From: JAKPBU01 sp964425695 | GTDB lineage: Bacteria > Pseudomonadota > Gammaproteobacteria > Xanthomonadales > Xanthomonadaceae | Assembly: GCA_964425695.1 (NCBI GenBank) | Contig: CAYRNF010000011.1 | Span: forward strand, 34,952 to 98,951 | Reading direction: 5' to 3' | Length of the DNA: 64,000 nt | Shown: in pieces, positions 46,606-54,838 of the stretch | Layout of the letters: the number at the start of each line of letters is the position of its first letter | Numbering within the stretch: the stretch's first letter is position 1 | The notes under the pieces: generated by a model | Databases searched by the model: none | What the model was told of the DNA's origin: nothing | Seen by the model: only the letters and a program-made list of their open reading frames with translations | Translations under genes and position numbers: made by a program

Positions 46606-46626
46606 AGCCCCGCCTGGGGCGGGGCT
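46606..46626 (-). terminator. Intrinsic terminator between rpoZ and spoT
   Basis: A perfect 9-bp stem (46606-46614, 46618-46626) with a 3-base loop is followed on the minus strand by TTTTGCTTTG. It should stop most rpoZ transcripts before spoT, so spoT either has its own promoter or relies on readthrough. Confidence 0.75.
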
Positions 46627-46706
46627 GGCGCACTTGCAATGAACCCGAGCCGCGGCGGCAGCGGACCTCACCTGCCTTCCGGATCGGCAAACGCGCGTCT
46701 AGGCGA

Positions 46707-47006
46707 TCAGTCGTCGCCCTTCATGTCGTCCTCGTTGGCGACCACTTCGGCGGCGGCCCATTCCATCGCCTCGCGCTCCTTGCGCTCGCGCTCGGCCTTC
46801 TCAACGGCGTCGATGTAGGGCTGGTCGATGCGGCGCGCCGCGATCTCGCGCAGGGCCAGCACGGTGGGCTTGTCGTTGGCTTCGCTGTTGTCCAGCTGCG
46901 GCTCGACGCCGTTGGCCAGCTGGCGCGCGCGCTTGGCGGCCATCATCACGAGTTCGAAGCGGTTGTCGACCACTTCCAGGCAGTCTTGAACGGTAATCCG
47001 GGCCAT
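46707..47006 (-). CDS. rpoZ: RNA polymerase omega subunit
   Basis: The 99-residue protein starts MARITVQDCLEVVDNRFELVMMAAKRARQL, the family signature, and has the KPTVLALREIAARRI block. An acidic tail (VVANEDDMKGDD) ends it. Omega aids RNA polymerase assembly and forms part of the ppGpp site, which fits its place between gmk and spoT (gmk-rpoZ-spoT order as in Escherichia coli). Confidence 0.96.
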   Translation of the reverse strand: MARITVQDCLEVVDNRFELVMMAAKRARQLANGVEPQLDNSEANDKPTVLALREIAARRIDQPYIDAVEKAERERKEREAMEWAAAEVVANEDDMKGDD

Positions 47007-47151
47007 GGCGATGCGGCGGCCGGCGGGCCGCCCCTGTAGTGCGGGAGGGGTGCGGATTCTAGGGGTGCCCGGGGGCGAGGCGCAAGCCCGGTCCTTTCGA
47101 ATCAACGAGTTAGATCAACCAGCTTGAGCGCGGGACGGTGGGTATCGCGCT

Positions 47152-47766
47152 TCAGTCGACCAGCAGCGCCGAGATCAGCCGGGCGTGGCGTGCCACCTGG
47201 CGATCCTTGCGCATGCGGCTGGCGGTGAAGATGGCGCACATCTCGTCCACGGCCGTGTCGAAGTGCTCGTTGACGATCAGGTAGTCGAACTCGCCGTAGT
47301 GGCTCATTTCCTCGCGCGCGGCGGCCAAGCGCCGCTGGATGGTCTCTTCGCTGTCCTGGCCGCGGCTGCGCATGCGCTGCTCCAGTGCCTGCCGGGACGG
47401 CGGCAGGATGAACACGCTCACCGCATCGGGCACCTTGGCCCGCACTTGGCGGGCGCCCTGCCAGTCGATTTCCAGCAGCACGTCCTTGCCGGCGGCCAGC
47501 TGCGGTTCCACCGACTGCCGCGCCGTGCCCTTCCAGTCGCCGTGGACCAGCGCGTGCTCGAAGAAGTCGCCGGCCGCGACCATGCGTTCGAACTCGTCCG
47601 CGCCGATGAAGTGGTAATGCTCGGCGTGGCGCTCGCCCGGGCGCGGCTGGCGCGACGTGAACGAGATCGACAGGCAGATGTCGGGATCGCGCGCCAGGCA
47701 GGCGTTGACGATGCTGGATTTTCCGGCGCCCGACGGGGCGGCGACGATGTAGAGGGTTCCGCGCAT
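47152..47766 (-). CDS. gmk: Guanylate kinase
   Basis: Phosphorylates GMP to GDP. The 204-residue protein begins MRGTLYIVAAPSGAGKSSIVNACL with the P-loop at residues 9-17, then SFTSRQPRPGERHAEHYHFI, the GMP-binding lid, and DVLLEIDWQGARQVRAK. The C-terminal RRLAAAREEMSHYGEFDYLIVNEHFDTAV is normal. First gene of the gmk-rpoZ group; 145 bases separate it from rpoZ. Confidence 0.96.
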   Translation of the reverse strand: MRGTLYIVAAPSGAGKSSIVNACLARDPDICLSISFTSRQPRPGERHAEHYHFIGADEFERMVAAGDFFEHALVHGDWKGTARQSVEPQLAAGKDVLLEIDWQGARQVRAKVPDAVSVFILPPSRQALEQRMRSRGQDSEETIQRRLAAAREEMSHYGEFDYLIVNEHFDTAVDEMCAIFTASRMRKDRQVARHARLISALLVD

Positions 47767-47938
47767 CTAGAAACCGGGGCTCGGGGCTGGGGACTCGGGA
47801 CTCGGCACGGCCGATATCTCGCTGCCGCCGACATGCTGGCACGGGGCGCGCGCGCGCCGGATCCAACTGATCTGGATTGCGGTGCACCGGAGACCCGAAT
47901 CCCCAGCGCCTTCCCCAGCGCCCAGCACCGGATCCCGG
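47767..47938. repeat. GC-rich intergenic region with degenerate direct repeats
   Basis: The 172 bases between yicC and gmk begin with CGGGGCTCGGGGCTGGGGA and the copies GACTCGGGACTCGG (47773-47806), and later carry GACCCGAATCCCCAGCGCC and CCCCAGCGCCCAGCACC. These GGGACTCGGG-type direct repeats are of the kind dispersed in xanthomonad intergenic regions. No gene is seen in it; a gmk promoter must lie here or within. Confidence 0.5.
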
Positions 47939-48811
47939 CTATTCAATGTTCTGCACCTGCTCGCGGATCTGGTCCACCAGCACCTTCAGCTCCACGGCGG
48001 CGTTGGTGCTGCGCACGTCCACCGACTTGGACCCCAGGGTGTTCGATTCGCGATTGAATTCCTGCAGCAGGAAATCCAGGCGCCGGCCGACCGGATCCTT
48101 CTGCTTCAGCACGCGGCGCGCTTCGGCCACGTGGCTGTCCAAGCGGTCGAGCTCCTCGTCCACGTCGAGCTTCTGCAGCCACAGCACCAGCTCCTGCTCC
48201 ACCCGGCCCGGTTCGAACTGGATGCCGTTGGCGCCGCCCAGGTCGGCCAGGCGTGCCTCCAGCTTCTGGCGCTGGCCGGTGCGGATCGCCGGCATCAGGG
48301 TGCGCACTTCGCGGGCGATGCCTTCGATGGCGTCCACGCGCGCCGCGATGCCTTCGGCGAGCTTGGCGCCCTCGCGTTCGCGCGCGGCGATGAACTGGTC
48401 GAGCACGTCGTCCAGCAGCGACAGGGCTGCGGCGTTGAAGGCATCGGCGTCCACCGCCGCGCTGCGCAGCACGCCGGGCAGCTGCAGCAGGTCCGTGAAC
48501 TGCACCTGCAGGCCGGGGAAGCGCGTGTCCAGCTGCGCGGCCAGCGCCGCAAGCCGATCCACGCCCGGTTCGTCGAGTTCCAGCGCGTCGGCGGCCTCGC
48601 CGCTGCGCAGGCGCAGGACCAGGTCCAGCTTGCCGCGCGACACGCGCGCGGCGATTCGCTCGCGCAGCAGCGGTTCGAGCGCGCGCAGCTCGTCCGGCGC
48701 GCGTACGCCGATCTCCAGGAAGCGGTGGTTGACCGCGCGCAACTCGCAGCCCAGCGTCCCGCGCGGGGTGCTGCGTTCGCCGGCGGCGAAGGCGGTCATG
48801 CTGCGGATCAT
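47939..48811 (-). CDS. yicC: YicC/YloC family endoribonuclease
   Basis: A 290-residue protein starting MIRSMTAFAAGERSTPRGTLGCELRAVNHRFLEIGVR, the conserved YicC N-terminus, and ending VGRRLDFLLQEFNRESNTLGSKSVDVRSTNAAVELKVLVDQIREQVQNIE. YicC proteins are endoribonucleases that affect sRNA decay. The family start MIRSMTAF fixes the ATG. Divergent from rph and upstream of gmk on the same strand, the common order. Confidence 0.93.
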   Translation of the reverse strand: MIRSMTAFAAGERSTPRGTLGCELRAVNHRFLEIGVRAPDELRALEPLLRERIAARVSRGKLDLVLRLRSGEAADALELDEPGVDRLAALAAQLDTRFPGLQVQFTDLLQLPGVLRSAAVDADAFNAAALSLLDDVLDQFIAAREREGAKLAEGIAARVDAIEGIAREVRTLMPAIRTGQRQKLEARLADLGGANGIQFEPGRVEQELVLWLQKLDVDEELDRLDSHVAEARRVLKQKDPVGRRLDFLLQEFNRESNTLGSKSVDVRSTNAAVELKVLVDQIREQVQNIE

Positions 48812-48920
48812 GCGGGTCCAGGGGATCTGCGGGGCGGCAGTATGCCACCGCATCGCGGCCCGGACCGGCGGCGCGAAGGGCGCTGCTAGACTCGCGCCCC
48901 CGTTTTCAGGACGCGCGCCG

Positions 48921-49661
48921 ATGACCGAATTCAGACGCCCCAGCGGCCGCGCCCCGCACGCGCTGCGTCCGGTGACGTTCGAACGCGGCTTCACCCGCCA
49001 TGCCGAAGGCTCGGTACTGGTGCGCTTCGGCGAGACGCGCGTGCTGTGCACCGCCAGCGTGGAGAACCGGGTGCCCGGTTTCCTGCGCGGCAAGGGCGAA
49101 GGCTGGGTGACCGCGGAATATGGCATGCTGCCGCGCGCCACCCACACCCGTAACGACCGCGAGGCGTCGCGCGGCAAGCAGGGCGGACGCACGCTGGAGA
49201 TCCAGCGGCTGATCGGGCGCAGCCTGCGCGCCTGCGTGGACCGCGCGGCGCTGGGCGAACGCACGATCACCCTGGACTGCGACGTGCTGCAGGCCGACGG
49301 CGGCACCCGCACGGCCGCCATCACCGGGGCGTACGTGGCCCTGGTGGACGCGGTGCGCACGCTGCAGGCGCGCGGCGAGCTGGGTGGCACGAAGGGGCGC
49401 GACCCGATCCATGGCGCCATCGCCGCGGTGTCGGTGGGCGTGTACCGCGGCGTGCCGGTGCTGGACCTGGATTACGCCGAAGACAGCGACTGCGACACCG
49501 ACATGAACGTGGTGATGAACGACGGCGGCGGCTTCATCGAACTGCAGGGCACGGCTGAAGGCCATGCGTTCCGCCGCAACGAGCTCGATGCGCTGCTGGG
49601 CCTGGCCGAAGCCGGCTGCGCGCAGCTGTTCGCCGCGCAGCGCGCGGCGCTGGCCGGATGA
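48921..49661 (+). CDS. rph: Ribonuclease PH
   Basis: A 246-residue phosphorolytic 3'-exonuclease maturing tRNA ends. It shows RRPSGRAPHALRPVTFERGFTRHAEGSVLVRFGETRVLCTASVE, the GWVTAEYGMLPRATHTRNDREASRGKQGGRTLEIQRLIGRSLRACVD block with the phosphate-binding RxGRT-type residues, and DCDVLQADGGTRTAAITGAYVAL. AGGA lies 10 bases upstream of the ATG. Its stop overlaps the start of the VOC gene. Confidence 0.96.
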   Translation: MTEFRRPSGRAPHALRPVTFERGFTRHAEGSVLVRFGETRVLCTASVENRVPGFLRGKGEGWVTAEYGMLPRATHTRNDREASRGKQGGRTLEIQRLIGRSLRACVDRAALGERTITLDCDVLQADGGTRTAAITGAYVALVDAVRTLQARGELGGTKGRDPIHGAIAAVSVGVYRGVPVLDLDYAEDSDCDTDMNVVMNDGGGFIELQGTAEGHAFRRNELDALLGLAEAGCAQLFAAQRAALAG

Positions 49662-50062
49662 GCGCGGCCATCGCGTCCATCGCGCTGCTTGTGCGCGATT
49701 ACGACGAGGCGATCGCCTGGTTCCGCGATGCGCTCGGCTTCGCGCTGCTGCAGGACGACGATCACGGCAACGGCAAACGCTGGGTGCGCATTGCGCCTGC
49801 CGGCAACGCCGCCTTCAGCCTGCTGCTGGCGCGCGCGGCCACGCCGGCGCAAGCCGCGGCGGTAGGCAACCAGCATGGCGGCCGCGTCGGGTTCTTCCTG
49901 CACACCGACGATTTCGCCCGCGACCACGCACGCCTGCAGGCGGCCGGTGCCGCGTGCGAGGAAGCGCCGCGCCACGAGCCGTACGGCACGGTGATGGTGT
50001 TCCGTGACCTGTACGGAAACCGCTGGGACCTGATCGAACCGCGCCGCGAGCGCGCGCCGTGA
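49658..50062 (+). CDS. VOC-family protein between rph and rdgB
   Basis: A 134-residue glyoxalase-fold protein. It begins IASIALLVRDYDEAIAWFRDALGFALLQDDDHGNGKRWVRI and ends GTVMVFRDLYGNRWDLIEPR, the standard two beta-alpha units. The conserved metal His at the usual first position is replaced (IASIALLV), so activity as a metal enzyme is doubtful. It is linked to rph (ATGA) and rdgB (GTGA) by overlapping codons, so it is co-translated with two RNA/nucleotide quality genes. Confidence 0.82.
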   Translation: MSAAIASIALLVRDYDEAIAWFRDALGFALLQDDDHGNGKRWVRIAPAGNAAFSLLLARAATPAQAAAVGNQHGGRVGFFLHTDDFARDHARLQAAGAACEEAPRHEPYGTVMVFRDLYGNRWDLIEPRRERAP

Positions 50063-50664
50063 GCGCACCGATCCGCAAGCTGGTCCTGGCCAGCGGCAAC
50101 GCCGGCAAGCTCGTGGAACTGCGCGACCTGCTGGGCGATGCAGGGCTTGCGCTGCACGCGCAGTCGGAGTTCGGCGTGGACGACGCCGAGGAGACCGGCC
50201 TGACGTTCGTGGAGAACGCGATCCTGAAGGCGCGCCATGCCGCGCTCGCCACCGGGCTGCCGGCCCTGGGCGACGATTCGGGCCTGTGCGTCGATGCGCT
50301 GGACGGCGCGCCCGGGCTGTACTCGGCGCGCTACGCGGGCGGGCACGGCAACGCGGACGCGAACATCGACAAACTGCTGGCGGCGCTGGCGGGCGTGGAC
50401 GACGCACGCCGCACCGCGCGTTTCTACTGCGTGCTGGCGCTGGTGCGCCACGCCACCGATCCGCAGCCGCTGATCGCAGAAGGCACGTGGGAAGGACGCA
50501 TCCTGCATGCGCGCCGCGGCACCGGCGGCTTCGGGTACGACCCGGTGTTCTTCGACACGCGGCGCGGCGCCGGCGCGGCGGAACTGGAGCCTGCGCTCAA
50601 GAACCGGATCAGCCATCGCGGGCAGGCGTTGTCGGCCCTGCGCACGCGCCTTGCGTCCCTGTAG
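50059..50664 (+). CDS. rdgB: XTP/dITP diphosphatase RdgB (HAM1 family)
   Basis: A 201-residue pyrophosphatase that removes deaminated purine nucleotides. Motifs: KLVLASGNAGKLVELRDLL, ETGLTFVENAILKARHAA, PALGDDSGLCVDALDGAPGLYSARYAG and FGYDPVFF; SHRGQALSALR near the end. The start is GTG in a GTGA overlap with the VOC gene. Its TAG stop is the TAG of the GTAGGA repeat that begins at 50661. Confidence 0.95.
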   Translation: MSAPIRKLVLASGNAGKLVELRDLLGDAGLALHAQSEFGVDDAEETGLTFVENAILKARHAALATGLPALGDDSGLCVDALDGAPGLYSARYAGGHGNADANIDKLLAALAGVDDARRTARFYCVLALVRHATDPQPLIAEGTWEGRILHARRGTGGFGYDPVFFDTRRGAGAAELEPALKNRISHRGQALSALRTRLASL

Positions 50665-50771
50665 GAACGGCTTCAGCCGCGAGGCCTGCTCGTGGAACCG
50701 CTGCAGAGGGTCGGGCACTCGATCCACCTGCACAGCGAAGGCCGCCGCCGCGCGGTTCATGCCGCTCCTAC
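50661..50771. repeat. REP-like inverted pair between rdgB and hemW
   Basis: Left copy GTAGGAACGGCTTCAGCCGC at 50661-50680, one base off the 44279 core. A diverged inverted copy at 50752-50771 reads, on the minus strand, GTAGGAGCGGCATGAACCGC. The left copy overlaps the rdgB stop, and the right copy ends 10 bases before the hemW ATG. Confidence 0.75.
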
Positions 50772-50781
50772 AATGGGTCCG

Positions 50782-51942
50782 ATGCTGACCACGCCGCCGC
50801 TGTCGCTGTACGTGCACCTGCCGTGGTGCGTGCGCAAGTGCCCGTACTGCGACTTCAACTCGCACGAGTTCCGCGGCGGCGGCGCGCTGCCCTTCGCGGC
50901 GTACGTGGAGGCGCTGGTCGCCGACCTGGAACACGACCTGCCGCTGGCCTGGGGCCGCACCGTGCACACGGTGTTCTTCGGCGGCGGCACGCCCAGCCTG
51001 TTCCCGGCCGATGCGATCGACGCCTTCCTGCAGCAGGCCAGCGCGCGCCTGCGTTTCGCGCCGGACGCGGAGATCACCCTGGAAACCAACCCCGGCACCG
51101 CCGAGTACGGACGCTTCGGGGACTACCGGCGCGCCGGCGTGAACCGGATCAGTTTCGGGATCCAGAGCTTCGACGACGGTTGCCTGCAGCGACTGGGGCG
51201 CATCCACGACAGCGCGCAGGCCGAGGCCGCGGTGAAGCTGGCCCAGGACGCGGGCCTGGACAACCTCAACCTGGACCTGATGTACGCGCTGCCCGGACAG
51301 GACCTGGCGATGGCGCTGCACGATGTCGAACGCGCCATCGCGCTGCAGCCCGCACACCTGTCGCACTACCAGCTCACGCTGGAGCCGAACACGGTGTTCG
51401 CCGCGCGTCCGCCGCAGGGCCTCCCCGACGACGACGGCGCGTGGGACATGCAGGAGGCCTGCCAGGCGCGCATGGCCGAAGCCGGCTTCGCCCAGTACGA
51501 AGTCAGCGCCTATGCGCAGCCGGGCAGGCAGTGCGCGCACAACCTCAACTACTGGCGCTTCGGCGATTACCTGGGCGTGGGCGCCGGCGCGCACGGCAAG
51601 CTCACCCTGGGCGCGGACCAGCGCATCGTGCGGCGCTGGAAGGTGAAGCACCCGACCGCCTACCTGGCCCACGCCGGCACCGCCGCGGCGATCGGGGGCG
51701 ACGAGGACATCGACGCTGCACGGCGTCCGTTCGACTTCATGCTCAACGCGCTGCGGCTCAACGCCGGCTTCGACCTGGCGCTGTTCGAGGCGCGCACCGG
51801 GCTGCCGCGCGACGCAATTGCCGGCGAACTGGCTCAGGCGCAGGACCGCGGCTGGCTGCAAAGCCGCGACGGCCACGTGCTTCCGACCGAGCTGGGGCGG
51901 CGCTTCACCAACGATGTGATCGGGCTGTTCCTGCCCGGCTGA
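50782..51942 (+). CDS. hemW: Radical SAM heme chaperone HemW
   Basis: A 386-residue protein with the radical SAM cluster motif CVRKCPYC (Cys16, 20, 23) followed by DFNSHEF. The fourth Cys of HemN is absent, which marks HemW, a heme-trafficking protein, rather than coproporphyrinogen dehydrogenase. FFGGGTPSLF, LETNPGT, NRISFGIQSF, LNLDLMYALPGQ and the C-terminal HemN-type domain (EFMLNALRL-like FDFMLNALRLNAGF) agree. An ATG at 50773 (MGPMLTT) is an alternative; neither has a clear ribosome site. Downstream of rdgB as in Escherichia coli. Confidence 0.94.
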   Translation: MLTTPPLSLYVHLPWCVRKCPYCDFNSHEFRGGGALPFAAYVEALVADLEHDLPLAWGRTVHTVFFGGGTPSLFPADAIDAFLQQASARLRFAPDAEITLETNPGTAEYGRFGDYRRAGVNRISFGIQSFDDGCLQRLGRIHDSAQAEAAVKLAQDAGLDNLNLDLMYALPGQDLAMALHDVERAIALQPAHLSHYQLTLEPNTVFAARPPQGLPDDDGAWDMQEACQARMAEAGFAQYEVSAYAQPGRQCAHNLNYWRFGDYLGVGAGAHGKLTLGADQRIVRRWKVKHPTAYLAHAGTAAAIGGDEDIDAARRPFDFMLNALRLNAGFDLALFEARTGLPRDAIAGELAQAQDRGWLQSRDGHVLPTELGRRFTNDVIGLFLPG

Positions 51943-52074
51943 ACCGACCATCGGCAACCCGGGCGCCGGGCGCGGTGCGCGCCGTTTCCGCCTGGTCCCG
52001 GCGTGTCATGGACATGAACCGTGCCGCGCGGCCGGTGTGCATAATGCAGTGGTCTTCGCGGCCATACCGTACCG

Positions 52075-54435
52075 ATGCCCGCTCCGGGGAACCCGCAAAC
52101 CTCCCGCGATATCCGCACGCTGGCCGATGCCCAGCTGCCGCCGCGCGTTCGCGGCATCCTGGAAGGCCTGTTGCGGGCCGTGTCCAGTGAGTTCGAGTTG
52201 CGCCTGCAGGCGATGCTGGTCGAGTTCGAGCAGCAGCTGTTCCGGCTTGCCGACCACGCGCGCAATCCCGCGGTCGAATCCGGGTATCTGCAGACCCTGC
52301 GCAACATGCGGCTCAACCGCGCCGACCTGGTGCCGCGGTTCCTGCTGAACGTGGAGGCCGCGCTTGCCGCCATGGAGCGGCGCGGCGCGCATGCCGCCGC
52401 GCCCGCACAGGCCGAACCGCTGGATTTCACGCGCCTGTCGCTTGTCGAACAGACCGACATGGACGCCGACCTGACGCTGCGCGACATCGCCCTGCGCGCG
52501 GCGGCGGGCGCCAGCCTGCCGTTGCACCTGCTGGGCCAGCGTTTCGGGGTGCTCACCGCCAGTCCCGCCTTCGACGCGGAGCAGCTGCCGCTGGGGCCGC
52601 AGTCGCTATGCGCCTGCATGCAGGACGCCAGCGCCGTGCTGCAGCTGCCGCAGGACTCGCAGCTGCTGCTGTTGCGCACGTTCGAGCGCAAGGTCATGGC
52701 CGACTACGCGGGGCTGGCCGACCTGTGCAATACCGAACTGGCCATGGCGGGCGTGCTGCCGGCCCTGACCTACGTGCCCCTGCGATCGCGCCCGGTGTCG
52801 CCCCCCGAGCCCGCGGAGCGGGCAGAGCCGCCCGGCGATGCGCAGCGCGCCCAGCCTTCGTCGCGGTCGACGCAATCCCAGGGCGCGCGCGATGTGCACC
52901 CGCCCCTGCCGGCCGGCGGCGCCAGCCCGCACGCCGACTGGCTGGTACGCGACCCGCGCGGCACGCAGGGAGCGGGTGAGGGCGACGTCAGTTTCTCCCT
53001 GTTGCAGGACCTGCTGGCGCACCAGCGCGGCGACTACGCGCACCCCGGGCGCGGCGGCGCCGGTGCCGTGGGTTCCCAGGCGACGACGCACGACACGGGC
53101 CGCGCGCACCCGCAGTCCGCGCCCCCAGGCGCGGTGCGCACCGCGCTGTCGCAGGTGCGTTCGGCGCTGGCGCTGTCCAACGGTGGCCAGGCGCCCGGCT
53201 TCGCCACGTTGCGCAACGAGGTGGTGCAGCGGCTGCGTGATGCCCATGGCCCGCAGGCCGATCTGTCGCGTGCCGACAGCGATACCTTCGAGCTGCTGGG
53301 GCTGCTGTACGACCGCATCGAGCGCGAAGTGCGCGCCGACACGCTGTCGTCCACGCTGCTCGGGCAGCTGCAGGTGCCCGTGCTGCACACCGCGCTGTCC
53401 GACCGCGCCTTCTTCACCCAGCCGGCGCATCCGGCGCGGGAGCTGCTGGGCACGGTGGCCGACTCCGGAGCGCGCTGGCTGGGCGAAAGCGACGTCGATC
53501 CCGGGCTGATGCAGGCCATGCAGCGCGCGGTGGACCACGTGGTCCGCCACGCGCACGAGGACACCACGGCCTTCGAGACCAGCAACCGCGTGCTGCAGGC
53601 GGAACTGCACCTGCAGGCGCGCCGCTCCGAAATGGCCGAGCGCCGGCACGTGGAATCGGCGCGCGGCAAGGAAAAGCTGCAGGTCGCCAAGGCGCAGGCG
53701 GCGGACACAATTTCCGGGCTGATCGGCAAGGCCAAGCCGGCCAGGTTCGTGCGTGCACTGGTCGAACAGGCCTGGGCCGACGTGCTGACCCTGACCCTGC
53801 TGCGCCACGAGCAGGAGTCCGACGAGTGGCGGGCGATCGTGGACACCACGCGGCGCATCGTCGCGGCCAGCTGCGGCGCACGGCCCAAGCCGGATCCGGA
53901 CCTGGCCGGCGAGGTCGAGACCCACCTGTCCCGCGTCGGTTACCACGCCGACGAAGCCAAGGCGATCGCGCAGCGCCTGACCAGCGTGCACGGCGAAGAG
54001 GAAACCGCGTCGCGCACCGAACTGGCGGCTGCGCTCAAGGCGCGCGTGCGCTTGGGCGAACGCCAGGGCCACGAGCAGCGCGAGCAGGCCACGCCGCGCA
54101 CGCCCGAGGAAGAAGCGCAGTACGACCGGGTGCGCGTTCTGCCGTTCGGCACCTGGATCGAGTTCACCGTCAACCAGCAGGGCGACGTGGTGCGCAAGCG
54201 CCTGTCCTGGTACAGCAACATCACCGGCAACGCGCTCTTCGTGAACCTGCGCGGCCAGCGCGTGGGCGAGCAGACGCTGGACAGCCTGGCGCGCATGCTC
54301 GCGCGCGGGCAGGCGCGCGTGGTCACCGTGGAGCGCGCGCGCGTGGTGGACCGCGCGTGGCAGGCCACGCTGGCGGCGCTGCGTAACCTGGCCGGGCGCG
54401 GCGGGGCCAGGCGCAAGGTGCAGGCCGCGACATGA
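52075..54435 (+). CDS. DUF1631 family protein
   Basis: A 786-residue soluble protein of the DUF1631 family. N-terminal region with LPPRVRGILEGLLRAVSSEFELRLQAMLVEFEQQLFRLA and SGYLQTLRNMRLNRADLVPRFL; a variable, disordered middle (about 220-345); and a conserved C-terminal part ending in a PilZ-adjacent beta region (VRVLPFGTWIEFTVNQQGDVVRKRLSWYSNITGNALFVNLRGQRV). The C-terminus resembles a YcgR/PilZ-like beta barrel. Translationally coupled to the next PilZ gene (ATGA), which suggests a cyclic di-GMP related role. Exact function unknown. Confidence 0.82.
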   Translation: MPAPGNPQTSRDIRTLADAQLPPRVRGILEGLLRAVSSEFELRLQAMLVEFEQQLFRLADHARNPAVESGYLQTLRNMRLNRADLVPRFLLNVEAALAAMERRGAHAAAPAQAEPLDFTRLSLVEQTDMDADLTLRDIALRAAAGASLPLHLLGQRFGVLTASPAFDAEQLPLGPQSLCACMQDASAVLQLPQDSQLLLLRTFERKVMADYAGLADLCNTELAMAGVLPALTYVPLRSRPVSPPEPAERAEPPGDAQRAQPSSRSTQSQGARDVHPPLPAGGASPHADWLVRDPRGTQGAGEGDVSFSLLQDLLAHQRGDYAHPGRGGAGAVGSQATTHDTGRAHPQSAPPGAVRTALSQVRSALALSNGGQAPGFATLRNEVVQRLRDAHGPQADLSRADSDTFELLGLLYDRIEREVRADTLSSTLLGQLQVPVLHTALSDRAFFTQPAHPARELLGTVADSGARWLGESDVDPGLMQAMQRAVDHVVRHAHEDTTAFETSNRVLQAELHLQARRSEMAERRHVESARGKEKLQVAKAQAADTISGLIGKAKPARFVRALVEQAWADVLTLTLLRHEQESDEWRAIVDTTRRIVAASCGARPKPDPDLAGEVETHLSRVGYHADEAKAIAQRLTSVHGEEETASRTELAAALKARVRLGERQGHEQREQATPRTPEEEAQYDRVRVLPFGTWIEFTVNQQGDVVRKRLSWYSNITGNALFVNLRGQRVGEQTLDSLARMLARGQARVVTVERARVVDRAWQATLAALRNLAGRGGARRKVQAAT

Positions 54436-54764
54436 GCAGCGAATTCCGCAAGCGCCGGCGGCGCGACATCCGCCATGAACTGCCGGTCACCGACACCATG
54501 ACCGGCGACGTCGTGGGCCGGATCGGCAACCTGTCCGAGTCGGGGATGCTGCTGCTGTCCAGCGCGCGCCTCGTGGAAGACGCGCTGTACCAGTTCCAGT
54601 TCCAGCACCCCGGCGACGGCGACCCCATCGAACTGGGCGCGCACCTGCTGTGGGAAGACCGCAAGGACGCGCCCGGCACGGCCTGGGCCGGCTTCCGGTT
54701 CATCGGCGTTTCCGAGGACGCGGCACGCCGCCTCCGGGCCTGGATCGAGTCGGACGACGCCTGA
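54432..54764 (+). CDS. PilZ-domain cyclic di-GMP receptor
   Basis: A 110-residue single PilZ domain with the ligand motifs RxxxR (Arg10-Asp-Ile-Arg14 in KRRRRDIRHELP) and NxSxxG (Asn33-Leu-Ser35-Glu-Ser-Gly38), both intact. It should bind cyclic di-GMP. Its start overlaps the DUF1631 stop, so the two are made together. Confidence 0.88.
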   Translation: MSSEFRKRRRRDIRHELPVTDTMTGDVVGRIGNLSESGMLLLSSARLVEDALYQFQFQHPGDGDPIELGAHLLWEDRKDAPGTAWAGFRFIGVSEDAARRLRAWIESDDA

Positions 54765-54838
54765 TCCGGGACCCATGGCCCTTCGTCGGCGGGCCACGCT
54801 GGGGCAGAATCGGGCTTCCCCCGCCCGGATCTCCAGGC

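Noticed and set aside
47767..47938. Direct repeats as a CRISPR array
   Set aside because: Units are short, contiguous and degenerate with no regular spacers, and no cas genes are nearby.
50773..50781. Upstream ATG (MGPMLTT) as the hemW start
   Set aside because: It abuts the repeat and has no ribosome site; the ATG at 50782 begins the family N-terminus, though the choice is not firm.
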